Positions 11,773-23,060 of a DNA stretch of 64,000 nt are shown here, piece by piece (the first letter of the stretch is position 1; every line of letters begins with the position of its first letter). The notes under the pieces were generated by a model. The model had not been told where the DNA came from, searched no databases, and saw only the letters and a list, made by a program, of their open reading frames with translations. The position numbers and the translations under genes were made by a program. Source of the stretch: Aegilops tauschii subsp. strangulata (taxonomy: Eukaryota > Streptophyta > Magnoliopsida > Poales > Poaceae); contig NC_053040.3 of the NCBI RefSeq assembly GCF_002575655.3, positions 362,140,267 to 362,204,266 on the forward strand, read 5' to 3'.

Positions 11773-13375
11773 TGATTGCGGCTTGAACTACGCTGGTATT
11801 TCCCCAAAGAGGAAGGGATGATGCAGCACAGCGACGGTAGGTATTTCCCTTAGTGATGAGACCAAGGTTATCGAACCAGTAGGAGAACCACGCAACAGTA
11901 CGTAAACGGTACCTACACACAAAGAACAAATACTTACAACCCGGCGTGTTAAAGGAGTTGTCAATGCCTTTCCGGTAACGGTGCCAGAAATTGTCAAGTT
12001 GACGGGATAAAATTGTAGTAGATTGATAGATGCAAATAAAAGCAAATAAAATTCAGCAAGGTACTTTTGGGTTTTTGGTAATATAAATCTGAAAATAAAA
12101 GATTCAAATAAATAAAAAGGCAAATAGCAATATAGATCTGAAAGTATATGATGAGAAAATAGACCCGGGGGCCGTAGATTTGACTAGTGGCTTCTCTCGA
12201 GAAAATAACATACGGTGGGTAAACAAATTACTGCTGGACAATTGATAGAACTTCAAATAATTATGATGATATCCAGGCAACGATCATCATATAGGCATCA
12301 CGTCCAAGATTAGTAGACCGACTCCTGCCTGCATCTGCTACTATTACTCCACACATCGACCGCTATCCAGCATGCATCTAGTGTATTAAGTTCATGGAGA
12401 AAAGTAGTAATGCAGTAAGAATGATGACATGATGTAGACAAGATCTATTCATGTAGGAATTAGACCACATCTTGTTATCCTTAATAGCAATGATACATAC
12501 GTGTCGTTTCCCCTTCTGTCACTGGGATCGAGCACCATAAGTTCGAACCCATCACAAAGCACCTCTTCCCATGGCAAGAAAAATCAACCTATTCGGCCTA
12601 ACTAAAACAAAGATTCTAATAAGAAATACGAGGCTATAAGTAATCATGCATATAAGTGATCAAAAGACTCAAATAACTTTCACGGATAAAAACATAGATC
12701 TGATCATAAACTCAAAGTTCATCGGATCCCAACAAACACACCGCAAAAAGAGTTACATCAAATAGATCTCCAAGAGACCATTGTATTGAGAATCAAAAGA
12801 GAGAGAGAGAGGAAGCCATCTAGTTACTAACTACGGACCCGTAGGTCTACAATGAACTACTCACGCATCATCGAAGAGGCACCAATGAGATGATGGACCC
12901 CTCCGTGATGGTGTCTAGATTGGATCTGGTGGTTCTAGAACTTGCGGCGGCTGGAATTGTTTTTCGTCAACTCTCCTAGGGTTTTTGGAACATTGGGGTA
13001 TTTAAAGAGGAAAGAGGCGGTGCGGGAGGCCACCTAGGTGGGCACAACCCAACATGGCGTGCCTGGGCCCCCAGGCGCGCCCAGGTGGGTTGTGCCCCCC
13101 TCGGGGCACCCCTCTAGTACTTATTTGGCCCATCCTGTGTCTTCTGCCCCAGCAAAAATCTCCAAAAAGTTTCGCTGCGTTTGGACTCCGTTTGGTATTG
13201 ATTTTCTACGAAGTAAAAAACAAGCAAAAAACAGCAACTGGCACTGGGCACTATGTCAATAGGTTAGTCCCAAAAAATGATATAAAGTTGCTATAAAATG
13301 ATTGTAAAACATCCAAGAATGATAATATAGCAGCATGTAACAATCGAAAATTATAGATACGTTGGAGACGTATCA
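11773..13375 (-). repeat. 3' LTR of element B
   Basis: On the plus strand it starts TGATTGCGGCTTGAACTACG and ends GTTGGAGACGTATCA. It contains the reversed GC hairpin (13,039-13,097) and the reversed TATA box (GGGGTATTTAAAGAGG, about 12,995-13,010). An (AGAG) run lies at about 12,799-12,812. Confidence 0.9.
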
Positions 13376-13395
13376 GCATCCCCAAGCTTAATTCC
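13376..13395 (-). promoter_or_regulatory. Polypurine tract of element B
   Basis: GCATCCCCAAGCTTAATTCC, read on the minus strand as a purine-rich block directly before the 3' LTR. This is the usual plus-strand primer position in LTR elements. Confidence 0.8.
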
Positions 13396-15900
13396 TGCTT
13401 GTTCTCGAGTAGGTAAATGATAAAAACAAAAAAAATCATGTGGAATGTTGCCTAACATGTTCATCACATATTCTTTTCTTTGTAGCATGGACATTTGGAA
13501 TTTTATATGATTCAAAGCAATAGTCTAGTTTGACATGAAGATTTCAATACTCAAGCATATGAACAAGCAACCATGTCTTTCAAAATATCAACACTAAAGC
13601 AAATTATCCCTAGCCTATTATGCTCAATCATTGATCCATTCATGGAACACACTCGCATATTAGCTACACCCAATGCTCAAGTACGATCATAGTGCCCCTT
13701 AGTTGGTGCTTTATAAGAGAAGATGGAGACTCAAAAATAAAAATTGCATAAAGTAAACGGAAAGGCCCTTCGCAGAGGGAAGTAGGGATTTGTAGAGGTG
13801 CCAGAGCTGAAAGCGAAAAAGATAGAGATAAAAACATTTTGGGTGGCATGATTTTCCTATCAACGAAAACAACCGAGTAGTTCCCAATAGTTTCCATGCT
13901 GGATATATCATAGGCGGTTCCCAAACAAAAAATAAAGTTTATTCCTTTTTCCACCATACTTTCACATTCCACGACTAACTGAATCCACGGTGCCGTCCAT
14001 ACCAACATTTTCCAAGGAATTTATTAATTGACAACATAAAGTAAATTCATTTTTCATTTCGGGACTGGGCATCCCTAATAGCTTTGCCACACTCTCATGC
14101 AATGACAAGTGAAAAAACACTCATCTTGAGAATAACACATCTAGCATGGAAACATATCAGCCACCCCGTACCGTTTCATGAGCGGTACGAGCACACAAAC
14201 GAGAAATTTATTTAGAAAATTGGAGAGAGCAGATACAAATTTGCTTAGAACGGAAAAAGAATACTGCATATAGGTACGTATAGTGCACATGTTGGTTTAA
14301 GGATTTTGGATGCACAAGTAGTGATCATACTTAGTGCAACTGAAGGCTAGCAAAAGATTGTGAAGCATCCAACCAAGAAACAAAAAATCTCATAAGCGAG
14401 CATTAAGCATAACTAACACCAAATAATGCACCACAAGTATGATTTAATTTCATTGCATAACTATTGACTTTCGTGCTTGCATAGGGAATCACAAACCTTA
14501 ACATCAATATTCTTACTAAAGATAATTACTCATCAACATGACTCACATATTATATCATCATATCGCACAACTATTACAAATAATCTAGTTTATTTTGTCC
14601 AATGATCTTCATGAAAGTTTTTGTTATATCCCTCTTGAATATCTATCACTTTGGGACTAATTTCATATGTTGCTTTTGATAGCTCAAACAAATCTAAGCG
14701 AAGAACATGAGCATAAAAATTTTCTTCTCTCAAAATAATTTAAGTGAAGCATGAGAGAATTTCTTAAAAAATTTACTAACTGTCAAATAAATCTAAGTGA
14801 AAAATGAGAGCATTTCTTTTAAAATACTAAAGCACATCATGCTCAAAAAGATATAAGTGAAGCACTAGAGCCATTCCATAACTCAAAAAGATTTAAGTGA
14901 AGCATAGAGAGCAATTCTAACAAATCATAGCATAATTTTGGCTCTCTCAGATAGGTGTGTCCAGCAAGGATACTTGACTAAAAATATAAAGCAAAACAAG
15001 CAAAGACTCAAATCATACAAGTCGCTCCAAGCAAAACTCATGATATGTGACGAATAAAAATATAGCTCCAAGTTAAATACCGATGGTTGTTAGAAGAAAG
15101 AGGGGATGCCACTCGGGGCATCCCCAAGCTTAGTTGTTTACTTCTCTTTTAGATAATAGCTTGGGATGCCTAGGCTCTTCTTACTCCTTATGCCTTCATC
15201 CATCGATCTCATCCAAAACTTGAAAACTTCAATCATACAAAACTCTACAAATCCTTCATGAGATCCGTTAGTATAACAAAGCAAATCACTACTCTAAGTA
15301 CTGTTCAAAACCCATTATATTTTAGTTTTGCATTATATCTACTGTATTCCAACTTTGCTATAGCCTATACCCTCCAATACAAACCATAGATTCATTGAAA
15401 TAAGCACACAACGCAAAGAAAACAAAATCTGTCAAAAACAGAACAATCTGTAGCAATATGAAAACTTCGAATACTTATGTAACTCGTAAAATTCTGAAAA
15501 ACTAGGACAACGTGGGCAATTCATATATCAATCTTGTGTAAAAAATTCAAATTTTATCAAGCTTCTGTGAATTTTCAAAATTGTTTTTCTGGACGCAAAA
15601 GTTTCTGTTTTTCAACAAGATCAAATCAACTATCACCCAACATGATCCCAAAGGCTTTGCTTGGCACAAACACTAATTAAAACATAAAAAACACAATCAT
15701 AACAGTATCATAATTGTGCAAACACTCAAGAACAGAAAGAAGACAAAAATAAACTTTATTCATTGGGTTGCCTCGCAACAAGTGCTATCGTTTTATGCCC
15801 CTAGCTAGGCATAATGCAAGGATCTAAGTGTTGTCAACTTTATTTCTAGATCCATAAGATGCCCTCATGATTGATTAATATGGTGGCTTAATTCTTGTTC
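13396..15900 (-). other. Non-coding 3' interior of element B
   Basis: No credible coding sequence is present. Recurrent words TAAGTGAAGCA...AGAG (about 14,740-14,915) form loose repeats. The GATGCC...GGCATCCCC blocks (15,107-15,127) match element A. The segment 13,664-14,008 is homologous to 50,053-50,340, the internal remnant left of the LTR at 50,640. Confidence 0.75.
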
Positions 15901-15904
15901 TATG

Positions 15905-16430
15905 GAAGTGCTCCATACCCTTCGTTAGTGGAAATTGAAATTTAAGATTGCCTTCTTTCTTACCAATCACGAGACCAATAGTGCGTAAAAACGGTCTACC
16001 AAGTATAATTGGGCAAGACAGATTCAATATCAGGAACAATAAAATCTATGGGCACATAATTCCTATTTTCAAGACTAATAACATCACTAATTCTTCCCAT
16101 AGGCTTTTTAATAGTAGAATCCACTAAGTGCAAATTTAAAGAAGATTCTTTAATATCGGTAAGACCAAGCACATCACATAAAGATTTTGGAATTGTAGAA
16201 ACACTAGCACCCAAGTCACACAAAGCAAAACACTCATAATTTTTAATCTTGACTTTGATAGTAGGTTCCCATTCATCATGTAATTTTCTAGGAATTGAAA
16301 TCTCTAATTCCAACTTCTCTTCCAAAGCTTTCATCATAGCATCAACGATATGCTTAGTAAAAGCTTTATTTTGTTCATAAGCATGGGCTGAATTAATCAT
16401 GGATTGCAACAAAGAAATACAATCAATCAA
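15905..16430 (-). pseudogene. Retroviral-type aspartic protease of element B
   Basis: The minus-strand frame contains CDLGASVSTIPKSL. This is the active-site loop (DxGA) of retrotransposon proteases that cut the Gag precursor. A downstream segment matching the usual ILGRPFLRT flap-end block lies at about 15,960-16,005, but a frame change makes the continuous frame stop at 15,996. In this family the protease is followed by RT; here a stop and non-coding DNA follow instead. Confidence 0.8.
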
Positions 16431-16447
16431 AGAGCAATTATCATAAT

Positions 16448-17894
16448 TAAATACTTTTAATCCAAAAGAGTGGGAACATCACTAGTTAAAGTTTTGACCC
16501 CTCCGAACCCTATTTTATCAATTTTCTCAACAAGATTTTCACCCTCCGAATTATCGGGACACCTTCTAGCTAAAGTTGACTCTTCTTCAGTCCCTTTTTC
16601 ATCAATCTTAATTTTACTAAAGAAGGAATCAATAGAAGAAACACCAATCACTTTAAGATCTTCATCATTTTATGAAAGCAATCACCAGAAAATGCTTTTT
16701 CTAAAAATTCTCTTCTAGCTCTTAGCATGGCGGTTGTTTTCTTACTTTCATCCATAGAAACAAATAAAGCTTTAATTGATTCCACAACCTTAGGCACAAT
16801 AATTTTCATCTTGAGATTTTCTACATCATGAGAAATTCTATCAATGCTTCTAGACATATCATCAATCTTACTCAACTTTTCTTCTATCGTAGCATTAAAA
16901 GCTTTTTGGGTACTGATAAATTCTTTAATATTATTCTCAAGATCATAGGTGTTCCTATTACTATTGTAAGAAGGATTACCATAGGAATTACCATAATTAT
17001 TAGAGGAATTACTAGGAAAAGGCCTAGGATTAAAATTACCTATATAAGCATTATTATTAAAATTGTTTCGCGAAACAAAATTCACATCTACGGCATCACT
17101 ATTTTTCTCAATCAAAGTACACAAAGGCACATCATTAAGATCAATAGGAGCACTTTTATTATCAACCAATTTCATAAGAGCATCAACTTTTTCACTCAAA
17201 GTAGAAATTTCTTCAACCGAATTAATCTTTTTACTAGTAGGAGCTCTTTCGGTATGCCATTGTGAATAATTTGGCATAATATTATCAAGCAATTTAGTAG
17301 GTTCACCCAAAGTAATTTCCATAAAATTACATCTGCGGCGGAATCCAAAATATTTCTAGAAACAAAATTCAATCCCGCATAATTTTTTTGTATGATCATC
17401 CAAAGATTTAAACCACGAGGACAATTTCTAAGCATCAGTTTCATTCTTTCCGAAGATTGCGCAACATGTTCGTGCCCAAGTTTCTTAAAATTCATGATTT
17501 TCATGCTAAGGGAAATAATTTTCATGGGAGGAAAATACATAGTAATAAAAGCTTCTTCACACTTATCCCAAGAATCGATACTATTGTGAGGAAAAGAAGA
17601 AAACCAAAATTTTGCACGATCTCGCAAATAAAACGGGAATAATTTCAACTTCACAACATCATTGTCCACATCTTTTTTCTTTTGCATATCGCATAATTCC
17701 ATGAATGTGTTAAGATGGGACGCGGCATCCTCACTAGGAGTACCGGAAAATTGATCTTTCATAACAAGATTCAGCAAAGCAGCATTAATATCACAAGACT
17801 CCGCATTGGTGGCGGGAGGAGCAATCAGAGTGCTAATAAAACCATTGTTGTTGGTGTTAGAGAAATCACACAACTTGGTGTTCTCTTGAGTCAT
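16448..17894 (-). pseudogene. Gag of element B
   Basis: A start at about 17,894 (MTQENTKLCDFSN) is preferred over the longer frame because it follows the primer binding site and untranslated leader. The retrotransposon Gag domain is visible: ASHLNTFMELCDM, then LKLFPFYLRDRAKFWFSSFP. A frameshift around 17,320-17,330 moves the rest into a second frame (to 16,648), and another shift leads to 16,651-16,457. An Asn-rich stretch (NNAYIGNFNPRPFPSNSSNN) and a coiled-coil-like region with TIEEKLSKIDDMS follow. Gag forms the particle that packages the RNA. Confidence 0.82.
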
Positions 17895-18082
17895 CGTGAC
17901 TACGCAACAAGATTGCACTCAAAAACAGATCTGACAAGAAAACGGCGAACGAAAAAGAGGGTGAATAAAACGGCAATTTTTTGTGAAGTGGGGGAGATGA
18001 AAACGAGAGGCAAATGGCAAATAATGTAAATTGCAAGGTGATGAGATTTGTGATTAGGAACCTGGTAGATGTTGATGATGTC

Positions 18083-18100
18083 TCCTTGGCAACGGCGCCA
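18083..18100 (-). promoter_or_regulatory. Primer binding site of element B
   Basis: The minus strand reads TGGCGCCGTTGCCAAGGA, 11 bp inside the 5' LTR. It matches the 3' end of a plant tRNA-Asp except near its distal end (recalled from the family). This supplies the start of first-strand cDNA. Confidence 0.85.
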
Positions 18101-18111
18101 GAAACTCCTTT

Positions 18112-19688
18112 TGATTGCGGCTTGAACTACGTCGGTATTTCCCCAAAGAGGAAGGGATGATGCAGCACATCGACGGTGGGTATTTCCCTCAGTGATGAGA
18201 TCAAGGTTATCGAACCAGTAGGAGAACCATGAAACACTACGTAAACGGTACCTGCACACAAGGAACAAATACTTGCAACCCGACGTGTTAAAGGGGTTGT
18301 CAATCCCTTTCGGGTAACGGTGCCCGAAATTGTCAAGTTGACGGGATAAAATTGTAGTAGATTGATAGATGCAAATAAAATTCAGCGAGGTATTGTTGGG
18401 TTTTTGATAATATAGATCTAAAAGTAAAAGATGCAAATAAATAAAAAGGCAAATTGCAATATAGATCTGAAAGTATATGATGAGAAAATAGACCCGGGGG
18501 CCATAGATTTCACTAGTGGCTTCTCCCGAGAAAATAACATACGGTGGGTAAACAAATTACTGTTGGGCAATTGATAGAACTTCAAATAATTATGACGATA
18601 TCCAGGCAATGATCATTATATAGGCATCACGTCCAAGATTAGTAGACCGACTCCTTCCTGCATCTACTACTATTACTCCCCACATCGACCGCTATCCAGC
18701 ATGCATCTAGTGTATTAAGTTCATGGAGAAACAGAGTAATGCAATACGAATGATGACATGATGTAGACAAGATCTATTCAAGTAGGAATTAGATTCCATC
18801 TTGTTATCCTTAATAGCAATGATACATACGTGTCGTTTCCCCTTCTGTCACTGGGATCAAGCACCGTAAGATCGAACCCATCACAAAGCACCTCTTCCCA
18901 TGGCAAGAAAAATAGATCTAGTCGGCCTAACTAAACAAAAGATTCGAAGAAGAAATACAAGGCTATAAGTAATCATGCTTATAAGAGATCAAAAGACTCA
19001 AATAACTTTCATGGATAAAAACATAGATCTGATCATAAACTCAACGTTCATCGGATCCCAACAAACACACCGTAAAAAGAGTTACATCAAACAGATCTCC
19101 AAGATACCATTGTATTGAGAATCAAAAGAGAGAGAGAGAGAGGAAGCCATCTAGCTACTAACTACGGACCCGTAGGTCTACAATGAACTACTCACGCATC
19201 ATCGGAGAGGCACCAATGAGGATGATGAACCCCTCCGTGATGGTGTCTAGATTGGATCTGGTGGTTCTGGAACTTGCGCTTCTTCGACTCTCCTAGGGTT
19301 TCTGGAATATTGGGGTATTTAAGCAAAGAGGCGGTGCGGGAGGCCACCAAGGTGGGCACAACCCACCAGGGCGCGCCTGGGCCCCCACGCGCGCCCAGGT
19401 GGGTTGTGCCCCCTTGGTGCACCCCTCTGGTACTTCTTTGGCCCATCATGTGTCTTCTGGCCCAGAAAAATTCTCCAAAAAGTTTCACTCCGTTAGGACT
19501 ATCTTTGGTATTGGTTTTCTGCAAAGTAAAAAACAAGCAAAAAACAGCAACTGGCACTAGGCACCATGTCAATAGGTTAGTCCCAAAAAATGATATGAAG
19601 TTGTTATAAAATGATTGTAAAACATCCAAGAATGATAAGATAACAACATGGAACAATAAAAAATTATAGATACCTTGGAGACGTATCA
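18112..19688 (-). repeat. 5' LTR of element B
   Basis: On the plus strand it runs from TGATTGCGGCTTGAAC to ACCTTGGAGACGTATCA. It holds the reversed hairpin (19,352-19,411) and the reversed TATA box (GGGGTATTTAAGC, about 19,313-19,325). An (AG)n run is at 19,129-19,142. Open frames within it are LTR noise. Confidence 0.9.
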
Positions 19689-20233
19689 CTGTTACAAGCC
19701 CCTCGAGGCATGCCGTGGAAGGTAAGCTTTGTTAGAAACTCATGCTCAGCGGGCACCGAGCCCCATCCTGGGTGCCGCCGATCAAAGCTCACCAGCACAC
19801 CATTGCAGAACAAATGGCAGGATTCGAATACACGACTGCAGTCGAAAGTTGTCTAGAATTGGACGAAGAAATTAGCCGGTGGCGGATAGAATTCGACGAG
19901 CAAGTCACTTATGTGGATGTCGTGCGCAATGCCAAGAGCTTTGACAAGGTCGTCCGGTGAGACGGGATGCCTATCGCCATTGATGGTTACCATGAGCACT
20001 TTACTGGCAAACTGGTCGTCAAGCGCTCCCATGCAACTGTTGAGCGACAACACGCAGCGCCCGAAGGTAGGACGGACCTCAGGATCTCCGTCTCGGAATT
20101 TCGCGTTGACCGGTGACATGATAGTGCGCCTGAGTATAGGGAGTAGAGGAGGGGGTTTGGCTGTTCTGGAGTTGGAATCAAGATTCCAGAGGTGGGGGAG
20201 GGGCGGGGATTGGGGATGAAAAGCTAGCATCAA
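19689..20233 (-). pseudogene. DUF4283-like protein, first (N-terminal) fragment
   Basis: The likely start is the Met at about 20,119 (MSPVNAKFRDGDPEVRPTF), since the upstream residues look like untranslated leader. The region with FASKVLMVTINGDRHPVS and ALGIAHDIHISDLLVEFYPP resembles the DUF4283-type domain common in repeated grass proteins and retroelement-linked ORFs. A TAG at 19,853-19,855 ends the frame, but FDRRHPGWGSVP and LTKLTFHGMPRGA continue in the same family pattern down to 19,693. The rest is at 11,487-11,772, beyond element B. Function is unknown; the copy is dead. Confidence 0.6.
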
Positions 20234-20996
20234 TTTCGAACATGCGCCAATACGATCTCACTGCGCAAGCGCACAAAGACACCTGTGACGCCCACATGTC
20301 GGCGTAAGAGTCCTTTTTATTTCTTTTTTTGACCGCCCGGCCTCGGAGTTCTCATAATAAGCCTTTTTGGCATTGCGTTACTACTTGGCCCATATTCAAC
20401 AACACCTCACATAGGCCAGAAGCCCCAAACAAGCGTACATCATTGAAAAGTCGTTGTGCTCAAACTATAATTTGAAAAAAGGATATATACATTGAACACC
20501 AGAGAATGATGATGCCCTCATCTAGCCCATCAACAGTTCGAAGCAATAAACAGTTTGAAACAATGATATACTCAAGATGCAAACACTAACTAGTGACTAC
20601 TACTAACGTTAACAACGAGACATGAAAGTTCATAACAAGTCTTGCCGTGTTTCTATGCCAACACCTGGATCAAATCGTCGGCATACACGGTAACAATGTT
20701 GTATCATACACAAATGCGTCCTTTATTACATTGCATGATCTAGAAAGCAAATAGTCTTAGAGACTCTAGCCATAGGCTACTCAAATACATAGGCTTACAA
20801 TAAGCAAACAGAGTTCATAACAAGCAAAAATGAAAGTAATCTAAGGTAAACGTCTTGATAAGCTCCATAAACACGACGGGGAAGCATCTTGAGTGGAGGC
20901 ACAAAACCCTACCGAAGTCACTCTTCGTAGTAATCACCTGCACCATGATATGTTGCAGCTACTAGGGTCAATATTTGGATTGTAGTGGCAAGTCCA
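20234..20996 (-). other. LTR-like sequence X, left part (no gene seen)
   Basis: No coding sequence is recognised. Bases 20,992-20,996 (GTCCA) are the left target duplication of the LTR at 20,997. The same sequence resumes at 48,496. The segment around 20,925-20,960 (CTTCGTAGTAATCACCTGCACC...TATGTTGCAGC) resembles the layout of the solo LTR near 5,320-5,355. X as a whole is therefore probably an old, minus-oriented gypsy LTR related to it. Confidence 0.45.
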
Positions 20997-21737
20997 TGAT
21001 ACATCTCCAACGTATCTATATTTTTTTATTGTTCCATGCTGTTATATTATCATTCTTCGATGTTTTATAATCATTTTTATAGTCATTTTATATCATTTTT
21101 TGGTACTAACCTATTGACATAGTGCCAAGTGCCAGTTGCTGTTTTCTGCATGTTTTTTACATCGCAGGAAATCAATACCAAACGGAGTCCAAACGCAACG
21201 AAACTTTTTGAGGATTTTTTTGGACCCAAAGACATCCAGTGGGCCGGAGAAGTGCCTGGGGGGGTGCTCCGAGGGGAGCACAACCCACCAGGGTGCGCCT
21301 GGAGGCCCAGGCACGCCCTGGTGGGTTGTGCCCACCTCGGGTGCCCCCCGGACCGCCTCTTTGCTCTATAAATACCCCAATATTCCAGAAACCCTAGGGG
21401 AGACGACGAAAATCAATTCCAGCCGCCGCAGAGTCCAGAACCACCAGATCCAATCTAGACACCATCACAAAGGGGTTCACCACTTCCATTGGTGCTTCTC
21501 AAATGATGTGTGAGTAGTTCTTTGTAGACCTACGGGTCCGTATTTAGTAGCTAGATGGCTTCCTCTCCCTCGTTTGATTCTCAATACAATGGTCTCTTGG
21601 ACATCCATATGATGTAACTCTTTTACGGTGTGTTTGTTGGGATCCGATGAACTTTGAGTTTATGATCAGATCTATCTTTTTACCCATGAAAGTTATTTGA
21701 GTCGTCTTTGATCTCTTATATGCATGATTGCTTATAA
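20997..21737 (+). repeat. Left half of CACTA-split solo LTR (LTR1)
   Basis: It begins TGATACATCTCCAACGTATC and continues to CTTATAA, where the CACTA element enters (TSD TAA, 21,735-21,737). It contains the GC hairpin (21,276-21,334) and the TATA box CTCTATAAATACC (about 21,364). It aligns with 50,640-51,370 but is clearly diverged, with more than a dozen differences in the first 180 or so bases. Confidence 0.92.
21276..21334 (+). promoter_or_regulatory. GC-rich hairpin upstream of LTR TATA box
   Basis: The arms are GAGCACAACCCACCAGGG and CCCTGGTGGGTTGTGCCC, about 20 bp from the axis and nearly perfectly complementary. The TATA box CTCTATAAATACC follows at about 21,364. The same arrangement recurs at 4,737, 13,039 (reversed), 19,352 (reversed), 50,913, 55,844 and 62,044. 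Confidence 0.85.
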
Positions 21738-22030
21738 CACTACAAAAAAAAGACACTTCCGTGATGATACGTGTTTGTCACAGTAGGTCACGTTTTCTGT
21801 CATGCATGTACATCCATGACGATTTTATGACAGAATCAAGATAGTCATACTTGTGCTGTCGTAGAAGTGTTCCATGACATTACCAAAATTATCAACACGG
21901 AAGTGTCCACTTCCATGACGATAAATCGCGCGACATAGAAGTGCTTTCGTCAAGGGTGACCAACACGTGGCATCGACCGTAACGGCTCGCCGTTAAGCTA
22001 TCGGGTCCGGTTTTGGATCCGATAACCCTT
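21738..22030. repeat. Left terminal region of outer CACTA
   Basis: After the 19-bp terminal repeat come clustered short words such as CATGACGAT, TCATAGAAGTG-like and TGACAGAA in both orientations (for example GTCGTAGAAGTGTTCCATGAC near 21,857). These also occur reversed at 47,500-47,620. They are the likely subterminal transposase-binding array. Confidence 0.8.
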
Positions 22031-22159
22031 TAACAGCCCAGACCAATGGGGATTTTCCAGGTGTAAATTTCTCATTGGCCGACGGAACCACGTGTCAGCT
22101 CCGCATTGGGACAGATGTCATCCACTCATTGGACAGTAGGCGCCTATGATACGTCGACA

Positions 22160-23060
22160 CGTGGCACGGCCCAATAGAGGCCCATTCCGGTGAAAAGCCC
22201 GGCCCAGCTAAAGGCCCACCATGTTTTTCAGACACTAGTGGGCTGGCCCGTTAATAGCCTGCCATGTTTGGGTCAAATTGAGGCCCATAGCAGATCAGGC
22301 CCGTTCACAGCCTGCCGTCTTTTGGGCCAAATTATGGCCCATATCGGATCAGACACGTTAACAGGCCACTGTACCTTTGGGCCCGTTCTAAGACCAGTTT
22401 GTATTTCAGCCTGTTAATGCTCATTTACCAGTTCGGCCCGATAATAATTTCGGCCTGTTAGCGGCCCGTGGAGTATCTGGGACGTTGTCGGCCCGGTTTA
22501 ACTTTAGGCCATTTAACGGCACAAGCAGAAACTGGGCTATTTCTTGTCCGAACTAACTTTAGGCCTCTTAATGGCCCGTAGTCTTCATGGATAAATTTCA
22601 GCCCAACTGGCCTATCGGCCTGTTAATGGCCCGTGTAACAGTTGGGCCTAATTATAGCACGCGTTGAATCCGTCCTGCTTACAGCCCATCTGATAATGGC
22701 CCGTGACAGTTTTGGGCGTACGGCCCGCGTGGATACCGACCTGCTTAAAGCCCAAAATTTTATTGGGCCAAACAGGCCCGAGATATATTTTGGCCTGTTT
22801 ACTGCTCGTCCTATTTGGGCCAACATGGGCCTTAGGTAGTTTCGGCCTGTATTGGCCAGTGAATTTTTCGGCTCAACGCTAGCCCAATCTAGGTTTTAGA
22901 CTGTTAAAAGCCCATGGTATTCTCTGGCCCAGTTGGCCAGAACTTTACTCGGCCTGCTAAAGGCGGGAAACTACTATAGGTTTAGACCTGCTAATGGCCC
23001 AAGATGATTATAGGCGCACGTTTTAGCCCATATGAGTAACGGGCCGGCCTGAAGACCGAC
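22160..23060. repeat. Subterminal repeat array GGCCCGTTAA / TTAACGGGCC type
   Basis: Some twenty or more degenerate copies of words like GGCCTGTTAATGGCCCGT and AGGCCCA are spread over 900 bp, spaced about 40-60 bp apart. There is no coding potential. Arrays like this next to CACTA ends typically bind the element's own protein. Confidence 0.8.

Larger units (their letters stand above)
11773..19688 (-). mobile_element. Element B: complete LTR retrotransposon lacking RT and integrase
   Basis: The two LTRs (18,112-19,688 as 5' and 11,773-13,375 as 3', minus strand) flank a 4.7 kb interior. Reading on the minus strand, the order is primer binding site, gag, aspartic protease, then non-coding DNA to a polypurine tract. 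No reverse transcriptase, RNase H or integrase motif is found in any frame. Flanking 5-mers CTGCT and CTGTT differ at one base, consistent with an aged target duplication. The LTRs differ by roughly 20 positions in the first 270 or so that I compared by eye, so the insertion is not recent. It must have been mobilised by another element's enzymes. Confidence 0.88.

Noticed and set aside
22160..23060. Regularly spaced short repeats, CRISPR-like at first glance
   Set aside because: Repeats are degenerate, occur in both orientations and sit beside a CACTA end; plant context.
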